The position numbers were made by a program, and so were the translations under genes. From contig CAVOYZ010000012.1 of assembly GCA_963700785.1 (NCBI GenBank), forward strand, positions 1 to 64,000: a DNA stretch of 64,000 nt, read 5' to 3'. How positions within the stretch are numbered: position 1 is the stretch's first letter; each line of letters starts with the position of its first letter. Source of the DNA: CAXMST01 sp963700785. Its GTDB lineage: Bacteria; Actinomycetota; Thermoleophilia; Solirubrobacterales; 70-9. This document shows positions 22,477 through 31,293 of the stretch, in pieces. A model generated the notes under the pieces. It was not told the DNA's origin. It saw only the letters and a list, made by a program, of their open reading frames with translations, and did not search any database.

Positions 22477-23595
22477 ATGCCGACACCGCGACCCGACAGC
22501 AGACCGACACGACCGACTCCGGGCAGCCGGCGCCGGTCGCCGTTGGTCGTGGCGCTCCTCGCCCTGGCGTCCGCGCTGCTCCTCGCGGCGGCGCCGACCG
22601 CCGGGGCGGCCAAGACCGTGCACATCACCGGCAAGGCATACCGGTTCAACCAGATGAGCACCTACCTGGACGGGGCCACGATCCGGGTTCGCGAGTTCCC
22701 GGGGATCACGGCGCCGACCGACGCCAACGGCGACTACGACCTCGAGGTCCCCGCCGACGCCAACGTCACCCCCTACATCGACCCGGGCCCCGACTACAAC
22801 GAGATCGATCTGCAGACCTTCCACACCCGCGGCAAGGACATCCGCAACGCCAACTTCCAGACGCCCCACGACCTCGAGTACGGACTGCTCGCGGCGCTGC
22901 TCGGCCTCGAGATCGGTCCCGACGGGCGCCCGTCGGAGTGCGTGATCGTGACCACGGTCTCGGCCCGCAACGTGCGCGGGGTGCCGTATGAGGTCTTCCA
23001 CGAGCGCACCCCGCACGGGGTCGCCGGGGCGACCGCCCGCTCGTTCCCGGCGCTGCCCGGGCCGATCTACTTCAACGACAACGTGATCCCCGACCCCACC
23101 GAGACCGAGTCCTCGGGCGACGGCGGGATCATCTGGGACGTCGTTCCGGCCGGCGCCTACCGGGTCGTCGCCGCGCACCCGACGACCCGGTTCGCGAGCT
23201 TCCTCGCGACCTGCGCCCCGGGTCGGGTCGTCAACGCTAACCCGCCGTGGGGCGCCTACGAGCTCGCCAAGGGCGAGAAGCCGCTGCGCGCCGGCATCGT
23301 CGCGGCGCCCGAGCCCGAGGTGAAGGTGGTGCGCAAGGGACCGCGGAAGCGACAGATCGTGATCCGGGTGGAGGCGGCCGAGCTGCTGAGCGCCGACGTG
23401 GTCCTGCGCAAGGCGCGCGAGCAGCTCGCTCGCAAGCGGGGCAGGGAGATCGGGGTCGGACGCAGCAAGATCAGGATGCAGGTCGGCCGGAAGGTCGGCC
23501 GTGGCAGGGCGATGGTCGAGGTTGCGGTAACGGACGCGAGCGCTGCGACCGTGACCAGCAAGCACCGCATCAAGCTGCCCAGCCGCAGGCGCTAG
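22477..23595 (+). CDS. secreted protein with carboxypeptidase-regulatory-like domain
   Basis: About 372 residues. A basic N-terminus and signal peptide (SPLVVALLALASALLLAAAP, then TAGAA) are followed by a beta-sandwich domain starting VHITGKAYRFNQMSTYLDGA. A middle domain with conserved aromatic and acidic residues follows, and a Lys/Arg-rich C-terminal domain ends VTSKHRIKLPSRRR. ATG 22477 gives the best signal peptide; the frame is open upstream to 22351. The function is unknown. It lies between comEC and holA. Confidence 0.75.
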   Translation: MPTPRPDSRPTRPTPGSRRRSPLVVALLALASALLLAAAPTAGAAKTVHITGKAYRFNQMSTYLDGATIRVREFPGITAPTDANGDYDLEVPADANVTPYIDPGPDYNEIDLQTFHTRGKDIRNANFQTPHDLEYGLLAALLGLEIGPDGRPSECVIVTTVSARNVRGVPYEVFHERTPHGVAGATARSFPALPGPIYFNDNVIPDPTETESSGDGGIIWDVVPAGAYRVVAAHPTTRFASFLATCAPGRVVNANPPWGAYELAKGEKPLRAGIVAAPEPEVKVVRKGPRKRQIVIRVEAAELLSADVVLRKAREQLARKRGREIGVGRSKIRMQVGRKVGRGRAMVEVAVTDASAATVTSKHRIKLPSRRR

Positions 23596-23669
23596 CGGCC
23601 GCCGCCGCCGACGCGATGCAGTGCGCCGCGCCGCGCCCAGCGCGGCGCGATCGTGGCCGTTCGCCCATC

Positions 23670-23675
23670 TAGACT
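23670..23675 (+). promoter_or_regulatory. -10 box of holA (TAGACT)
   Basis: Identical to the leuS box, in the same CTAGACT context, ending 15 bases before ATG 23691. Confidence 0.5.
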
Positions 23676-23690
23676 CGGCCGCAAGCGACG

Positions 23691-24674
23691 ATGGCCGATC
23701 AAATGAAACCCGCATATCTGATCTCCGGTGACGATGGCGCGAAGCTCGATCAGACGCTCTCGCGGCTGCGGGCCCGTGCCGAGCGTGAGGGCGGCGCCGG
23801 ATCGCTGGAGACCTTCGAGCCCGGGGCAGGCGGAGCCCCCGACGTCGAGGCGCTCGTCGCCTCGATGCCGGCGATCTCGCTGATGGCCACCCACCGCTAC
23901 CTGCTCGCGGACGGCGTCGATCGCTGGCGGGCTCCGCAGGTGAAGCGGATCGCCGAGGCGCTCGGCTCGCCGATCGACGATCTGACGGTTGTCCTGGTCG
24001 CCCGAGGCAAGGTTCCGAAGGGGCTGGCCGAGGCCGTGGAGAAGGCCGGCGGCGAGGTGCTGAGCTTTGCGACGCCGGGCAAGCGCAACCTGCCGGGCTG
24101 GGTCGCGGACGCGGCCCGCCGGCGCGACCTGCGACTCGGCCGGGACGCCGCCCGCGCACTGATCGCGCGGGTCGGGGAGGGCACCGTCCGGCTGAGTACG
24201 GAGCTCGACCGGATCGCGCTCTGGGCCGAGCCGGGAGCGGAGCTGAGCGTCGAGGAGATCGAGGAGCTGACCGCGGACACCTCCGAGCGCGCCGGGTGGA
24301 CGCTCGGGGACGCGATCGTCGCCCGTGATCCCCGGGAGGCGGTGCTGGCCGCCGATGCGCTGATCGAGCAGGGCCAGGCGGTGACGCCGATGATCTACGG
24401 CATGGCGACGCGGCTGCGGAGCGCCCACCTGGCGGCGCTCGGGCTCGAGCAGGGCAGACCCGCCAAGCAGGTCGAGTCGTCGCTGCCGATGGCTCCGTAC
24501 GCGGCGAAGATGATCGTTCGCTCGGTCGCCGGGGTCGCCCCGGTGGAGCTGTCCGAGGCGCTTGGCCGGATCGCCGACCTCGAGTGGTGGACGCGGGGCG
24601 GCTCCGACTACGAGGAGCGGCTTGCGATGACGCTCGCCGTGCGCGAGGCGGCCGGGGCGCCGCGTGGAGACTGA
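23691..24674 (+). CDS. holA: DNA polymerase III subunit delta
   Basis: 327 residues, the usual length. Typical features are the start KPAYLISGDDGAKLDQTLSR, the DLTVVLVARGKVPKGLAEAV strand and the LPGWVADAARRRDLRLGRDA helix. The LSTELDRIALWA motif before the C-terminal collar domain follows. Delta opens the sliding clamp within the clamp loader. It precedes rpsT on the opposite strand, a conserved neighbourhood in many bacteria. Confidence 0.92.
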   Translation: MADQMKPAYLISGDDGAKLDQTLSRLRARAEREGGAGSLETFEPGAGGAPDVEALVASMPAISLMATHRYLLADGVDRWRAPQVKRIAEALGSPIDDLTVVLVARGKVPKGLAEAVEKAGGEVLSFATPGKRNLPGWVADAARRRDLRLGRDAARALIARVGEGTVRLSTELDRIALWAEPGAELSVEEIEELTADTSERAGWTLGDAIVARDPREAVLAADALIEQGQAVTPMIYGMATRLRSAHLAALGLEQGRPAKQVESSLPMAPYAAKMIVRSVAGVAPVELSEALGRIADLEWWTRGGSDYEERLAMTLAVREAAGAPRGD

Positions 24675-24689
24675 GCCGTGGCGGTGGTG

Positions 24690-24956
24690 CTAGGCGCCCG
24701 CGCCGGCGACGACCCGGGCGGCGCGCTGCTTCTTGCGGGCGGCGGTGTTGGCGTGCATCGCGCCCTTCTGGACGGCCTTGTCGATCTGCGAGACGAGCAG
24801 CCGGTGCTGTTCGGCGATCGTCTCGGCGTCGCCCGTGCCGACCGTGCTCTCGAGCCGGCGGAAGCGCGTCTTGACGACGCTCGTCAGGCGGCGGTTCTCC
24901 CGCCGCTCGCGCTCGGTGCGAAGGATTCGCTTCTTCTGTGAGGCGATGTTGGCCAT
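24690..24956 (-). CDS. rpsT: 30S ribosomal protein S20
   Basis: 88 residues, very basic: MANIASQKKRILRTERERRE at the start, HRLLVSQIDKAVQKGAMHAN in the middle and RKKQRAARV near the end. It binds the 16S rRNA 5' domain. A TAAAGT element (24969-24974, minus strand) lies 12 bases before the ATG. It is divergent from murJ with overlapping promoter space. Confidence 0.95.
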   Translation of the reverse strand: MANIASQKKRILRTERERRENRRLTSVVKTRFRRLESTVGTGDAETIAEQHRLLVSQIDKAVQKGAMHANTAARKKQRAARVVAGAGA

Positions 24957-24987
24957 CAGCGGCGCCGTACTTTAGAGCTTCACGGTC

Positions 24988-26670
24988 GTGATCGAGGACG
25001 ACGAGGAAGAGCCCCGGTCCGCGAGGCCCGCCCCTGACACCGACGTCGCCGTCGAGACGGCGCAGGAGCCGGGTCCCGAGGGTGATCCGGAAAGCGGCCG
25101 GCTTGGCCGCTCGACCGCGTTCTTCTCGGTCGCCACCGGGTTCTCGCGCGTCGCCGGCCTGATCCGCGAGATCGTCGCCGCCAGCTACTTCGGCGTCACC
25201 GGCCCGATGTCGGCCTTCACGATCGCCTTCCAGCTGCCGAACCTGTTCCGGATGCTGTTCGCCGACGCGGCGCTGCAGGCGGCGTTCGTCCCGGTCTTCA
25301 CCGAGCAGCTCGAGGCCGGCAAGCGGCCGAGCGCCTTCCGGCTCGCCTCGACTCTGATCTTCCTCGTTACGGTCGTGCTCGGCTTCCTCACGGCGCTGCT
25401 CATCCTGCTGGCGCCGGTGATCGTGCCGCTCTTCGCGCCCGGCCTCGAGGGGGCCGAGGAGGACCTCACGGTCAGCCTCGCGCAGCTGCTGTTCCCGATC
25501 CTCGTGCTGCTCGGGGTCTCCGGCGTCGTCGTCGGCGTTCTCAACAGCTACAACCGCTTCGGCGTCTTCGCGATCGCGCCGCTGTTCTGGAACCTGGCGA
25601 TCATCGCGGTGCTCGTCGGTCTCGCCCCCGCCTTCCCGGAGGGCGACGAGATCTACGCCTACGCGATCGGCGTCCTGGTCGGCACCGTCCTGCAGCTGGC
25701 CCTCGTCTCCTGGGACCTGCGCAACACGCCGTTCCGGCTGCAGCGCGTCTTCGACTGGCGCAGCCCGCTGGTCAAGAAGGTCCTGATCCTGATGCTGCCG
25801 GTGACGATCAGCCTCGGCCTGATCAACTTCAACCTCTCGATCAACAGCTTCTTTGGGACCCTCGTCGAGGGCTCGATCGAGGGTGAGCCGCTCGGCAACT
25901 TCGCCCCGGCGGCGATCGACAAGGCGTTTCGCCTCTACATGCTTCCGCAGGGGGTCTTCTCGGTCGCGGTCGCGACGGTCATCTTCCCGACGCTCGCCCG
26001 CTACGCGGCCCGGCGCGAGTACGACAGCCTGCGCTCGACGATGGCGAACGGGATGCGGATGATCATCCTCGTCCTGATGCCGGCCGCGGCGGCGATCCTG
26101 GTCCTCAGCGAGCCGATCACCGAGCTGATCTACCAGCGGGGCGAGTTCGACGCGAACCAGACCGAGCTGGTCAGCGAGGCGCTCTTCTGGTTCGCCTTCT
26201 CGCTGCCGTTCAACGGCCTCTTCTTGCTGATGACCCGGACCTTCTTCAGCCTGCAGCGGCCGTGGATCCCGACCTCGATCGCGATGATCAACCTGGTGCT
26301 GACGGCGCTCGGCTCGCTGCTCCTCTACAAGCCGTTCGGGATCGGCGGCATCGTCGCCGCGACGGGGATTGCGACCAGCGCCAGCGTCTTCGCCCAGGGC
26401 CTGATCCTGCGGCGCGAGCTGAACGGCCTCGAGATCGGCTCGCTGATCGACGGCGCGCTGCGGATCACGCTCGGGTCGATCGTGCTCGCCGGCGTCGCCT
26501 ACGCCGTCTGGTCGGGCCTCGACGGCGCCGTCGGCACCCGCACGGTCGGTCAGATCATCTCCGTCGGCGGCGCTCTTGCCGCCGGCGCGCTCGCCTACTT
26601 CGCCGTCGTGCTCGCGCTCAGGGTGCCCGAGGCGCGCCAGATCCTGCGCGTGATCCGCCCGGCGGGCTGA
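24988..26670 (+). CDS. murJ: lipid II flippase MurJ
   Basis: 560 residues with about 14 membrane segments after an acidic cytoplasmic N-terminus. MviN/MurJ features include FSRVAGLIREIVAASYFG, FQLPNLFRMLFADAALQAAF with FVPVF, and the IDKAFRLYMLPQGVFSVAVA region. It flips lipid-linked peptidoglycan precursors across the membrane. GTG 24988 follows a TTTAGAGCT element. It converges on the RTX-type gene, with a shared hairpin between. Confidence 0.93.
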   Translation: MIEDDEEEPRSARPAPDTDVAVETAQEPGPEGDPESGRLGRSTAFFSVATGFSRVAGLIREIVAASYFGVTGPMSAFTIAFQLPNLFRMLFADAALQAAFVPVFTEQLEAGKRPSAFRLASTLIFLVTVVLGFLTALLILLAPVIVPLFAPGLEGAEEDLTVSLAQLLFPILVLLGVSGVVVGVLNSYNRFGVFAIAPLFWNLAIIAVLVGLAPAFPEGDEIYAYAIGVLVGTVLQLALVSWDLRNTPFRLQRVFDWRSPLVKKVLILMLPVTISLGLINFNLSINSFFGTLVEGSIEGEPLGNFAPAAIDKAFRLYMLPQGVFSVAVATVIFPTLARYAARREYDSLRSTMANGMRMIILVLMPAAAAILVLSEPITELIYQRGEFDANQTELVSEALFWFAFSLPFNGLFLLMTRTFFSLQRPWIPTSIAMINLVLTALGSLLLYKPFGIGGIVAATGIATSASVFAQGLILRRELNGLEIGSLIDGALRITLGSIVLAGVAYAVWSGLDGAVGTRTVGQIISVGGALAAGALAYFAVVLALRVPEARQILRVIRPAG

Positions 26671-26687
26671 TCGCCGGTCGAGAGCAC

Positions 26688-26714
26688 CGTTTCCCACATA
26701 TGACGTGGGAAACG
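26688..26714. terminator. bidirectional hairpin between murJ and the RTX gene
   Basis: CGTTTCCCAC (26688-26697) pairs perfectly with GTGGGAAACG (26705-26714) around a 7-base loop, midway between two convergent genes. Confidence 0.65.
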
Positions 26715-26728
26715 ATGCGTTCGGCGTC

Positions 26729-27649
26729 CTACCGCGGGGCCGAGAGGCGTAGGCCGAGGACGATTCGCCCGACCGGCGCCCAGTTCGGGTCGTCGATCCC
26801 CTTCAGCTGCTCGCACTCGGAGCCCCGGTCGTAGCCGCTGCCGCCGGAGCAGAGATCCTTGTCGGCGCCGCCGTCGAGGTCGTCGTCGTCGTTCTCGCCG
26901 TACATCTTGTCGTCGCCCTCATTGCCGCGCAGCAGGTCGCGGCCCTTGCCGCCGAACATCTTGTCGTCGCCGGGCCCACCGACCAGACGCCCGTTCCTGC
27001 CCGGCTGCTTCTTCTGGATCTTCGGCGAGTAGTCGTCGCCGGAGCCGGCCTTGATCAGGTCGTCGCCGTAGTAACCGACCAGGTAGTCGACGCCGCCGCC
27101 GCCAAAGATGCGGTCGTCGTCCCTGCCGCCCCAGACGTAGTCGTTGCCGCCGCCGGTCCGGATCAGGTTGCGGCCCCGGTCGCCGTTCACCTTGTCCTTG
27201 CCGCCCCCGGTCCTGAACTGATCGTTGCCGGGGCCGTCGCTGACCTTGTCGCCGCCGGCCCCCGTCGCGTAGCGATCGTTGCCAGCCCCGTCGCTGACCT
27301 TGTCGCCGTTCGACCCGGTGTCGTAGCGATCGTTTCCGGCGCTGTCGGTGACCCGGTCGCCGCCGGAGGAGGTGCAGATCAGATCGTCGCCCTTGCCGCC
27401 GTCGACCGTGTCCTTGCCGGCGCCGGTGTTGATCACGTCGTCGCCGTTGGTGCCGGTGACGCGGTCGTTGGCGTCGCTGATCGGCTTGCCCTGGCTGTTC
27501 AGGGTGATCGTCACCGCCTTGCCCAGGCACTTCGCCGGCGCCGGGGCGGCCTCGCCGGCGCCCGGCACGACCAGGACCAGGCCGCTCAGCAGCCCGACCA
27601 GGAGCGGGCCCGCCGTCCGCCTGCCCCTAACCTCTCGCGTTCGCGCCAC
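26729..27649 (-). CDS. secreted RTX-type calcium-binding repeat protein
   Basis: 306 residues. A signal peptide (PLLVGLLSGLVLVVPGAGEA) is followed by about a dozen nonapeptide-like repeats such as GTNGDDVINTGAGKDTVDGG, GPGNDQFRTGGGKD and GENDDDDLDGGADKD. These bind calcium and fold as a parallel beta roll. A Cys pair follows in the last repeat (DLCSGGSGYDRGSECEQL). There is no toxin or enzyme domain, so it may be a wall or matrix protein. A TAGACT box at 27656-27661 (minus strand) ends 6 bases before the GTG start. Confidence 0.88.
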   Translation of the reverse strand: MARTREVRGRRTAGPLLVGLLSGLVLVVPGAGEAAPAPAKCLGKAVTITLNSQGKPISDANDRVTGTNGDDVINTGAGKDTVDGGKGDDLICTSSGGDRVTDSAGNDRYDTGSNGDKVSDGAGNDRYATGAGGDKVSDGPGNDQFRTGGGKDKVNGDRGRNLIRTGGGNDYVWGGRDDDRIFGGGGVDYLVGYYGDDLIKAGSGDDYSPKIQKKQPGRNGRLVGGPGDDKMFGGKGRDLLRGNEGDDKMYGENDDDDLDGGADKDLCSGGSGYDRGSECEQLKGIDDPNWAPVGRIVLGLRLSAPR

Positions 27650-27655
27650 GGTGCG

Positions 27656-27661
27656 AGTCTA
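27656..27661 (-). promoter_or_regulatory. -10 box of the RTX gene (TAGACT)
   Basis: On the minus strand it ends 6 bases before GTG. The surrounding ACTAGACT overlaps a plus-strand CTAGTCC that may belong to the lepA promoter. Confidence 0.5.
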
Positions 27662-27705
27662 GTCCCGGCCCGACCGGGCATCAACCCGGCCCCGACGCTC
27701 TCAAG

Positions 27706-29505
27706 ATGGAACAGATCCGCAACTTCTCGATCATCGCCCACATCGACCACGGCAAGTCGACGCTCGCCGACCGGATCCTCGAGATCACCGGCTCGATCAC
27801 GCAGCGTGAGATGCGCGAGCAGGTCCTCGATTCGATGGAGCTCGAGCGCGAGCGGGGGATCACGATCAAGGCGCAGGCGGTCCGGGTCGAGTACCCGGCG
27901 CTCGACGGAACCACCTATCACCTGCACCTGATCGATACGCCGGGGCACGTCGACTTCTCCTACGAGGTGTCGCGCAGCCTCGCCGCCTGCGAGGGCGCCC
28001 TGCTGGTCGTCGATGCGGCTCAGGGTGTCGAGGCGCAGACGGTCGCCAACACCTACGCCGCGGTCGAGGCCGGGCTCGAGCTGATCCCGGTGCTGAACAA
28101 GGTCGATCTGCCCGGCGCCGAGCCGGAGCGCGTCGCCGCCGAGATCGCCGATCTGCTCGGGACAGACGCCGAGGACGCGATCCCGATCTCGGCCAAGACC
28201 GGCGAGGGGGTCGACCGGGTCCTCGAGGCGATCGTCGCCCGGGTACCGCCGCCCCGGGGCGATCCCGAGGCGCCGCCGCGAGCGCTGATCTTCGACTCGG
28301 AGTTCGACCAGTACCGCGGCGTCGTCGCCTACGTGCGAATGATCGACGGCGGCTTCCGCAAGGGCTCCGCGATCCGGGCGATGCAGACCGGGACCGAGGC
28401 GGAGATCGACGAGATCGGCTTCTTCCGCCCGCGGATGACGCCGACCGAGGCGATGTCGGCGGGCGAGGTCGGATACGTGATCACCGGGCTCAAGGACCTC
28501 GCCAAGCTGCGGGTCGGCGACACGCTGACCTCAGCCGTCGACGGCGCGACCGAGGCGCTGCCCGGCTACCGGGAGGTGCAGCCGGTCGTCTTCTGCGGTC
28601 TGTTCCCGATCGACACCGATCGCTACGAGGACCTGCGCGAGGCGCTCGACAAGCTCTCGCTCAACGACGCCGCGCTCTCCTACGAGCCGGAGACCTCGGA
28701 CGCGCTCGGCTTCGGCTTCCGCTGTGGCTTCCTCGGCCTGCTGCACATGGACATCGTCCGCGAGCGGCTCGAGCGCGAGTACGACCTCGACCTGCTCGCG
28801 ACCACGCCGACCGTGCGCTACTGGGTCCACAGGACCGACGGCGAGGAGTTCGAGGTGCACAGCCCGACCGAGATGCCGGACCCGGGGTCGATCGAGTCGA
28901 TCGAGGAGCCCTACATCCGCGCCTCGGTGATCACCCCGACCGAGCACGTCGGCGCTGTCATGGAGCTCTGCCAGGAGCGCCGCGGCACGCACGTCGACAT
29001 GCACTACCTGAGCCCCGAGCGGGTGCAGCTCCGCTACGACCTCCCGCTCGGCGAGATCGTGCTCGACTTCTTCGACCAGCTCAAGTCCTCGACCCGGGGC
29101 TACGCGTCACTCGACTACGAGCCGATCGATCGCCGCGCCGGCGACCTGGTCAAGCTCGACGTGCTGCTGGCCGGCGAGACGGTCGACGCGCTCTCGATCA
29201 TCGTTCACAGGGACAAGGCCTACGAGGCGGGCAAGCGACTGGTCAGCCGGTTGCGCAAGACGATCCCCAGGCAGCTCTACGACGTGCCGGTCCAGGCTGC
29301 AGTCGGCTCGCGCATCCTCGCCCGGGAGACGGTCAAGGCGCTGCGCAAGGACGTCACCGCGAAGCTCTACGGCGGCGACGTGACCCGCAAGCGGAAGCTG
29401 CTCGAGAAGCAGAAGAAGGGCAAGAAGCGGATGAAGCAGGTCGGCCAGGTCGAGGTTCCCCAGGAGGCCTTTCTGGCCGTCCTGCAGATCGGTGACGACG
29501 ACTGA
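27706..29505 (+). CDS. lepA: elongation factor 4 (LepA)
   Basis: 599 residues, full length. G1 is AHIDHGKSTLADRILE, the effector region is ERERGITIKAQAV, G3 is DTPGHVDFSYEV and G4 is NKVDLPGAEPERV. The LepA-specific C-terminus is present (TAKLYGGDVTRKRKLLEKQK, then MKQVGQVEVPQEAFLAVL). This ribosomal GTPase acts in initiation or back-translocation. ATG 27706 begins MEQIRNFSIIAHIDHG as expected. It is followed after 32 bases by an acyltransferase gene. Confidence 0.97.
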   Translation: MEQIRNFSIIAHIDHGKSTLADRILEITGSITQREMREQVLDSMELERERGITIKAQAVRVEYPALDGTTYHLHLIDTPGHVDFSYEVSRSLAACEGALLVVDAAQGVEAQTVANTYAAVEAGLELIPVLNKVDLPGAEPERVAAEIADLLGTDAEDAIPISAKTGEGVDRVLEAIVARVPPPRGDPEAPPRALIFDSEFDQYRGVVAYVRMIDGGFRKGSAIRAMQTGTEAEIDEIGFFRPRMTPTEAMSAGEVGYVITGLKDLAKLRVGDTLTSAVDGATEALPGYREVQPVVFCGLFPIDTDRYEDLREALDKLSLNDAALSYEPETSDALGFGFRCGFLGLLHMDIVRERLEREYDLDLLATTPTVRYWVHRTDGEEFEVHSPTEMPDPGSIESIEEPYIRASVITPTEHVGAVMELCQERRGTHVDMHYLSPERVQLRYDLPLGEIVLDFFDQLKSSTRGYASLDYEPIDRRAGDLVKLDVLLAGETVDALSIIVHRDKAYEAGKRLVSRLRKTIPRQLYDVPVQAAVGSRILARETVKALRKDVTAKLYGGDVTRKRKLLEKQKKGKKRMKQVGQVEVPQEAFLAVLQIGDDD

Positions 29506-29524
29506 GCGCCGGGGCCGGGTCCTC

Positions 29525-29530
29525 TAGGCT
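29525..29530 (+). promoter_or_regulatory. -10 box (TAGGCT) of the acyltransferase gene
   Basis: It ends 7 bases before ATG 29538, so transcription would start at or next to the start codon. Confidence 0.55.
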
Positions 29531-29537
29531 CGGGGCC

Positions 29538-30653
29538 ATGCGCCTCGGTGAGATCGGTAGAGGACCGCTGTTCCCGGCGCCGGGGCCGAGGGGCAAGCGG
29601 GTGCTCCGCCGTGTCCGGGGGATCGTGCTCTCGGTCCTCGGCTTCGTCGTGGTCACCGCGCTGCTGCCGCTGTTGCTCGTCGGGGCCCTGGTCGTCGACC
29701 TCTACCTGAAGCTGACCAGCGGCAAGCCGATGGTCGGGGTCCGGCTGGTGCTGTTCCTCTGGTGGTTCCTGTTCAACGAGATCTGGACGCTGATCGCCCT
29801 GACCGGCATATACCTGCTGACGGGAGGTCCGTTCGGCAAGGGCTCGATGCGCCGCCGCCGCGGCATCTACCGGCTGCGGCCCGCGTGGATCGGAGCGGTG
29901 CTCGCCGGCCTCCGGGTGCTGTTCGGGATCAGGTTCGAGATCGAGGGCGGCGAGGCGGCCGCTCAGGGGCGGGCGCTGATCATGATGCGCCACGCCTCGA
30001 TCATCGACAACGTGCTCGGGGACACCCAGATCGCCGGCCCCCACGGCCTCGGCATCCGCTACGTGGTCAAGCGCGAGCTCGAGGCGCTGCCGCTGATCGA
30101 TATCGGCGGGCGCTGGATCACGACCAATTTCGTGCAGCGGGAGTCCGGCGACGCCGCGACAGAGGTCGCGAAGCTGAGACAGCTCGCCCACGAGGTCGGG
30201 CCGGCGGAGTCGATCCTGATCTATCCCGAGGGAACCCGCGCCACCTCGAAGAAGATCGCCCGGGCGAAGGAGATCATCCGCGAGCGGCAGCCCGATATCG
30301 CCCCGCTCGCGGAGACGATGATCAACCTGCTGCCGCCGCGGCTCGGCGGGCCGCTGGCGCTGCTCGAGGAGGCCCCCGACTTCGATGTCGTGTTCTTCGC
30401 GCACGTCGGCTTCGACGGCTTCGAGTACGTCAGTGACATCTGGGCCGGCGGCCTCAACGGGGCGACGGTGAGGATGAAGATCTGGCGGGTGCCGGCCTCG
30501 GAGATCCCGAGGGACGGCGGCGAGCGGGCGCTGACCGAGTGGCTCTACGAGCACTGGCAGCGGATGGACCGCTGGGTCGGCGAGGGGCTCGAGGAGCTCG
30601 ATCACAGCGCTGCGTCAGGCAAGGCGACGAGCGATGTAGGCTCACCGGCATGA
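29538..30653 (+). CDS. PlsC-family 1-acylglycerol-3-phosphate acyltransferase-like protein
   Basis: 371 residues. Two to three membrane segments in the first 100 residues are followed by a PlsC domain. The HX4D catalytic motif appears as MRHASIIDNVL (about residue 155) and the phosphate motif as LIYPEGTRATSKK (about residue 235). It should transfer acyl chains to a lysophospholipid or a related acceptor; the N-terminal extension is longer than in classical PlsC. Its stop overlaps the ATG of the next gene. Confidence 0.82.
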   Translation: MRLGEIGRGPLFPAPGPRGKRVLRRVRGIVLSVLGFVVVTALLPLLLVGALVVDLYLKLTSGKPMVGVRLVLFLWWFLFNEIWTLIALTGIYLLTGGPFGKGSMRRRRGIYRLRPAWIGAVLAGLRVLFGIRFEIEGGEAAAQGRALIMMRHASIIDNVLGDTQIAGPHGLGIRYVVKRELEALPLIDIGGRWITTNFVQRESGDAATEVAKLRQLAHEVGPAESILIYPEGTRATSKKIARAKEIIRERQPDIAPLAETMINLLPPRLGGPLALLEEAPDFDVVFFAHVGFDGFEYVSDIWAGGLNGATVRMKIWRVPASEIPRDGGERALTEWLYEHWQRMDRWVGEGLEELDHSAASGKATSDVGSPA

Positions 30654-31024
30654 GCTCGAGCCGGATACTCGCGGCGATCGCGGTCGGCCGCCTGGTGATC
30701 GGCGTCGCGATGCTGGTGCTTCCGGTCGAGGTCGCGCGCCGCTGGCTCGGTCGTGGCGCCGGCACCCCCGAGAGCGGCGCCTTCGTCAGAGCCGTCGGCG
30801 GGCGCGACGTCGCCTACGCGCTCGGCAGCCTTCACGGTGCCCGCTCCGGCGACCCGAGGCCGTGGCTGGCGGCCGGGATCCTCGTCGACGGGGTCGACTC
30901 CTGGGCGACCCTGGCGACCCCGACGATCCCTCTCGGCCGCCGGGTCTCCGGCGGCTGGGCGGCGTTCGCCGCGGTCGCGATGGCGGTCGCGGGCCTGCTC
31001 GTGGACGACGACGCCTCGAGCTGA
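30650..31024 (+). CDS. small DUF4267-like membrane protein
   Basis: 124 residues with three to four hydrophobic segments. The pattern VGRLVIGVAMLVLPVEVARR, then RAVGGRDVAYALGSL fits a widespread actinobacterial membrane family. Function is unknown. ATG 30650 overlaps the upstream stop (ATGA). It also has its own TAGGCT box at 30637-30642, 7 bases before the start, so it can be read with or without the acyltransferase. Confidence 0.65.
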   Translation: MSSSRILAAIAVGRLVIGVAMLVLPVEVARRWLGRGAGTPESGAFVRAVGGRDVAYALGSLHGARSGDPRPWLAAGILVDGVDSWATLATPTIPLGRRVSGGWAAFAAVAMAVAGLLVDDDASS

Positions 31025-31035
31025 GCGGATCAGAA

Positions 31036-31227
31036 GTGGGATCGGCATCCGCACGCAAGGTGAAGGTGAAGAAGCGATGCTGCAAGTCGGGCCCCCGCTG
31101 CGGGCGCTGCCCGACGGCGATGAAGCGGCTGCAGCGGCAGGGCCTCGCCCGCCGGACCGGCAAGCGGAGCTACGTGATCTCGGTCGAGGCGACCAAGCGC
31201 GAGATCAAGGCTGCCCGCAGCCGCTAG
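31036..31227 (+). CDS. small Cys-rich basic protein
   Basis: 63 residues. A cluster KKRCCKSGPRCGRCPTAMKR holds four cysteines in a zinc-finger-like CC-x5-C-x2-C spacing. A winged-helix-like tail follows (LARRTGKRSYVISVEATKRE). Similar short proteins occur in other actinobacteria without known function; nucleic-acid binding is a guess from charge and Cys pattern. The GTG start has no evident ribosome site. Confidence 0.55.
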   Translation: MGSASARKVKVKKRCCKSGPRCGRCPTAMKRLQRQGLARRTGKRSYVISVEATKREIKAARSR

Positions 31228-31293
31228 CCCGTCAGGCTCCGATGGGGCGAGGCGCGTAGGATCGGGCCCGATTACCGAAGGAGGTAGGTGCGT

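Noticed and set aside
22435..26697. A 1420-codon open frame on the minus strand across comEC, the secreted protein, holA, rpsT and murJ
   Set aside because: It is antisense to five well-supported genes, is extremely rich in Arg, Asp, Glu and Gln, and reflects the third-position GC bias rather than a protein.
26850..27450. Regularly spaced similar sequences that could suggest a CRISPR array or satellite
   Set aside because: The periodicity is that of the nonapeptide calcium-binding repeats within a coding frame, with no constant repeat and variable spacer.
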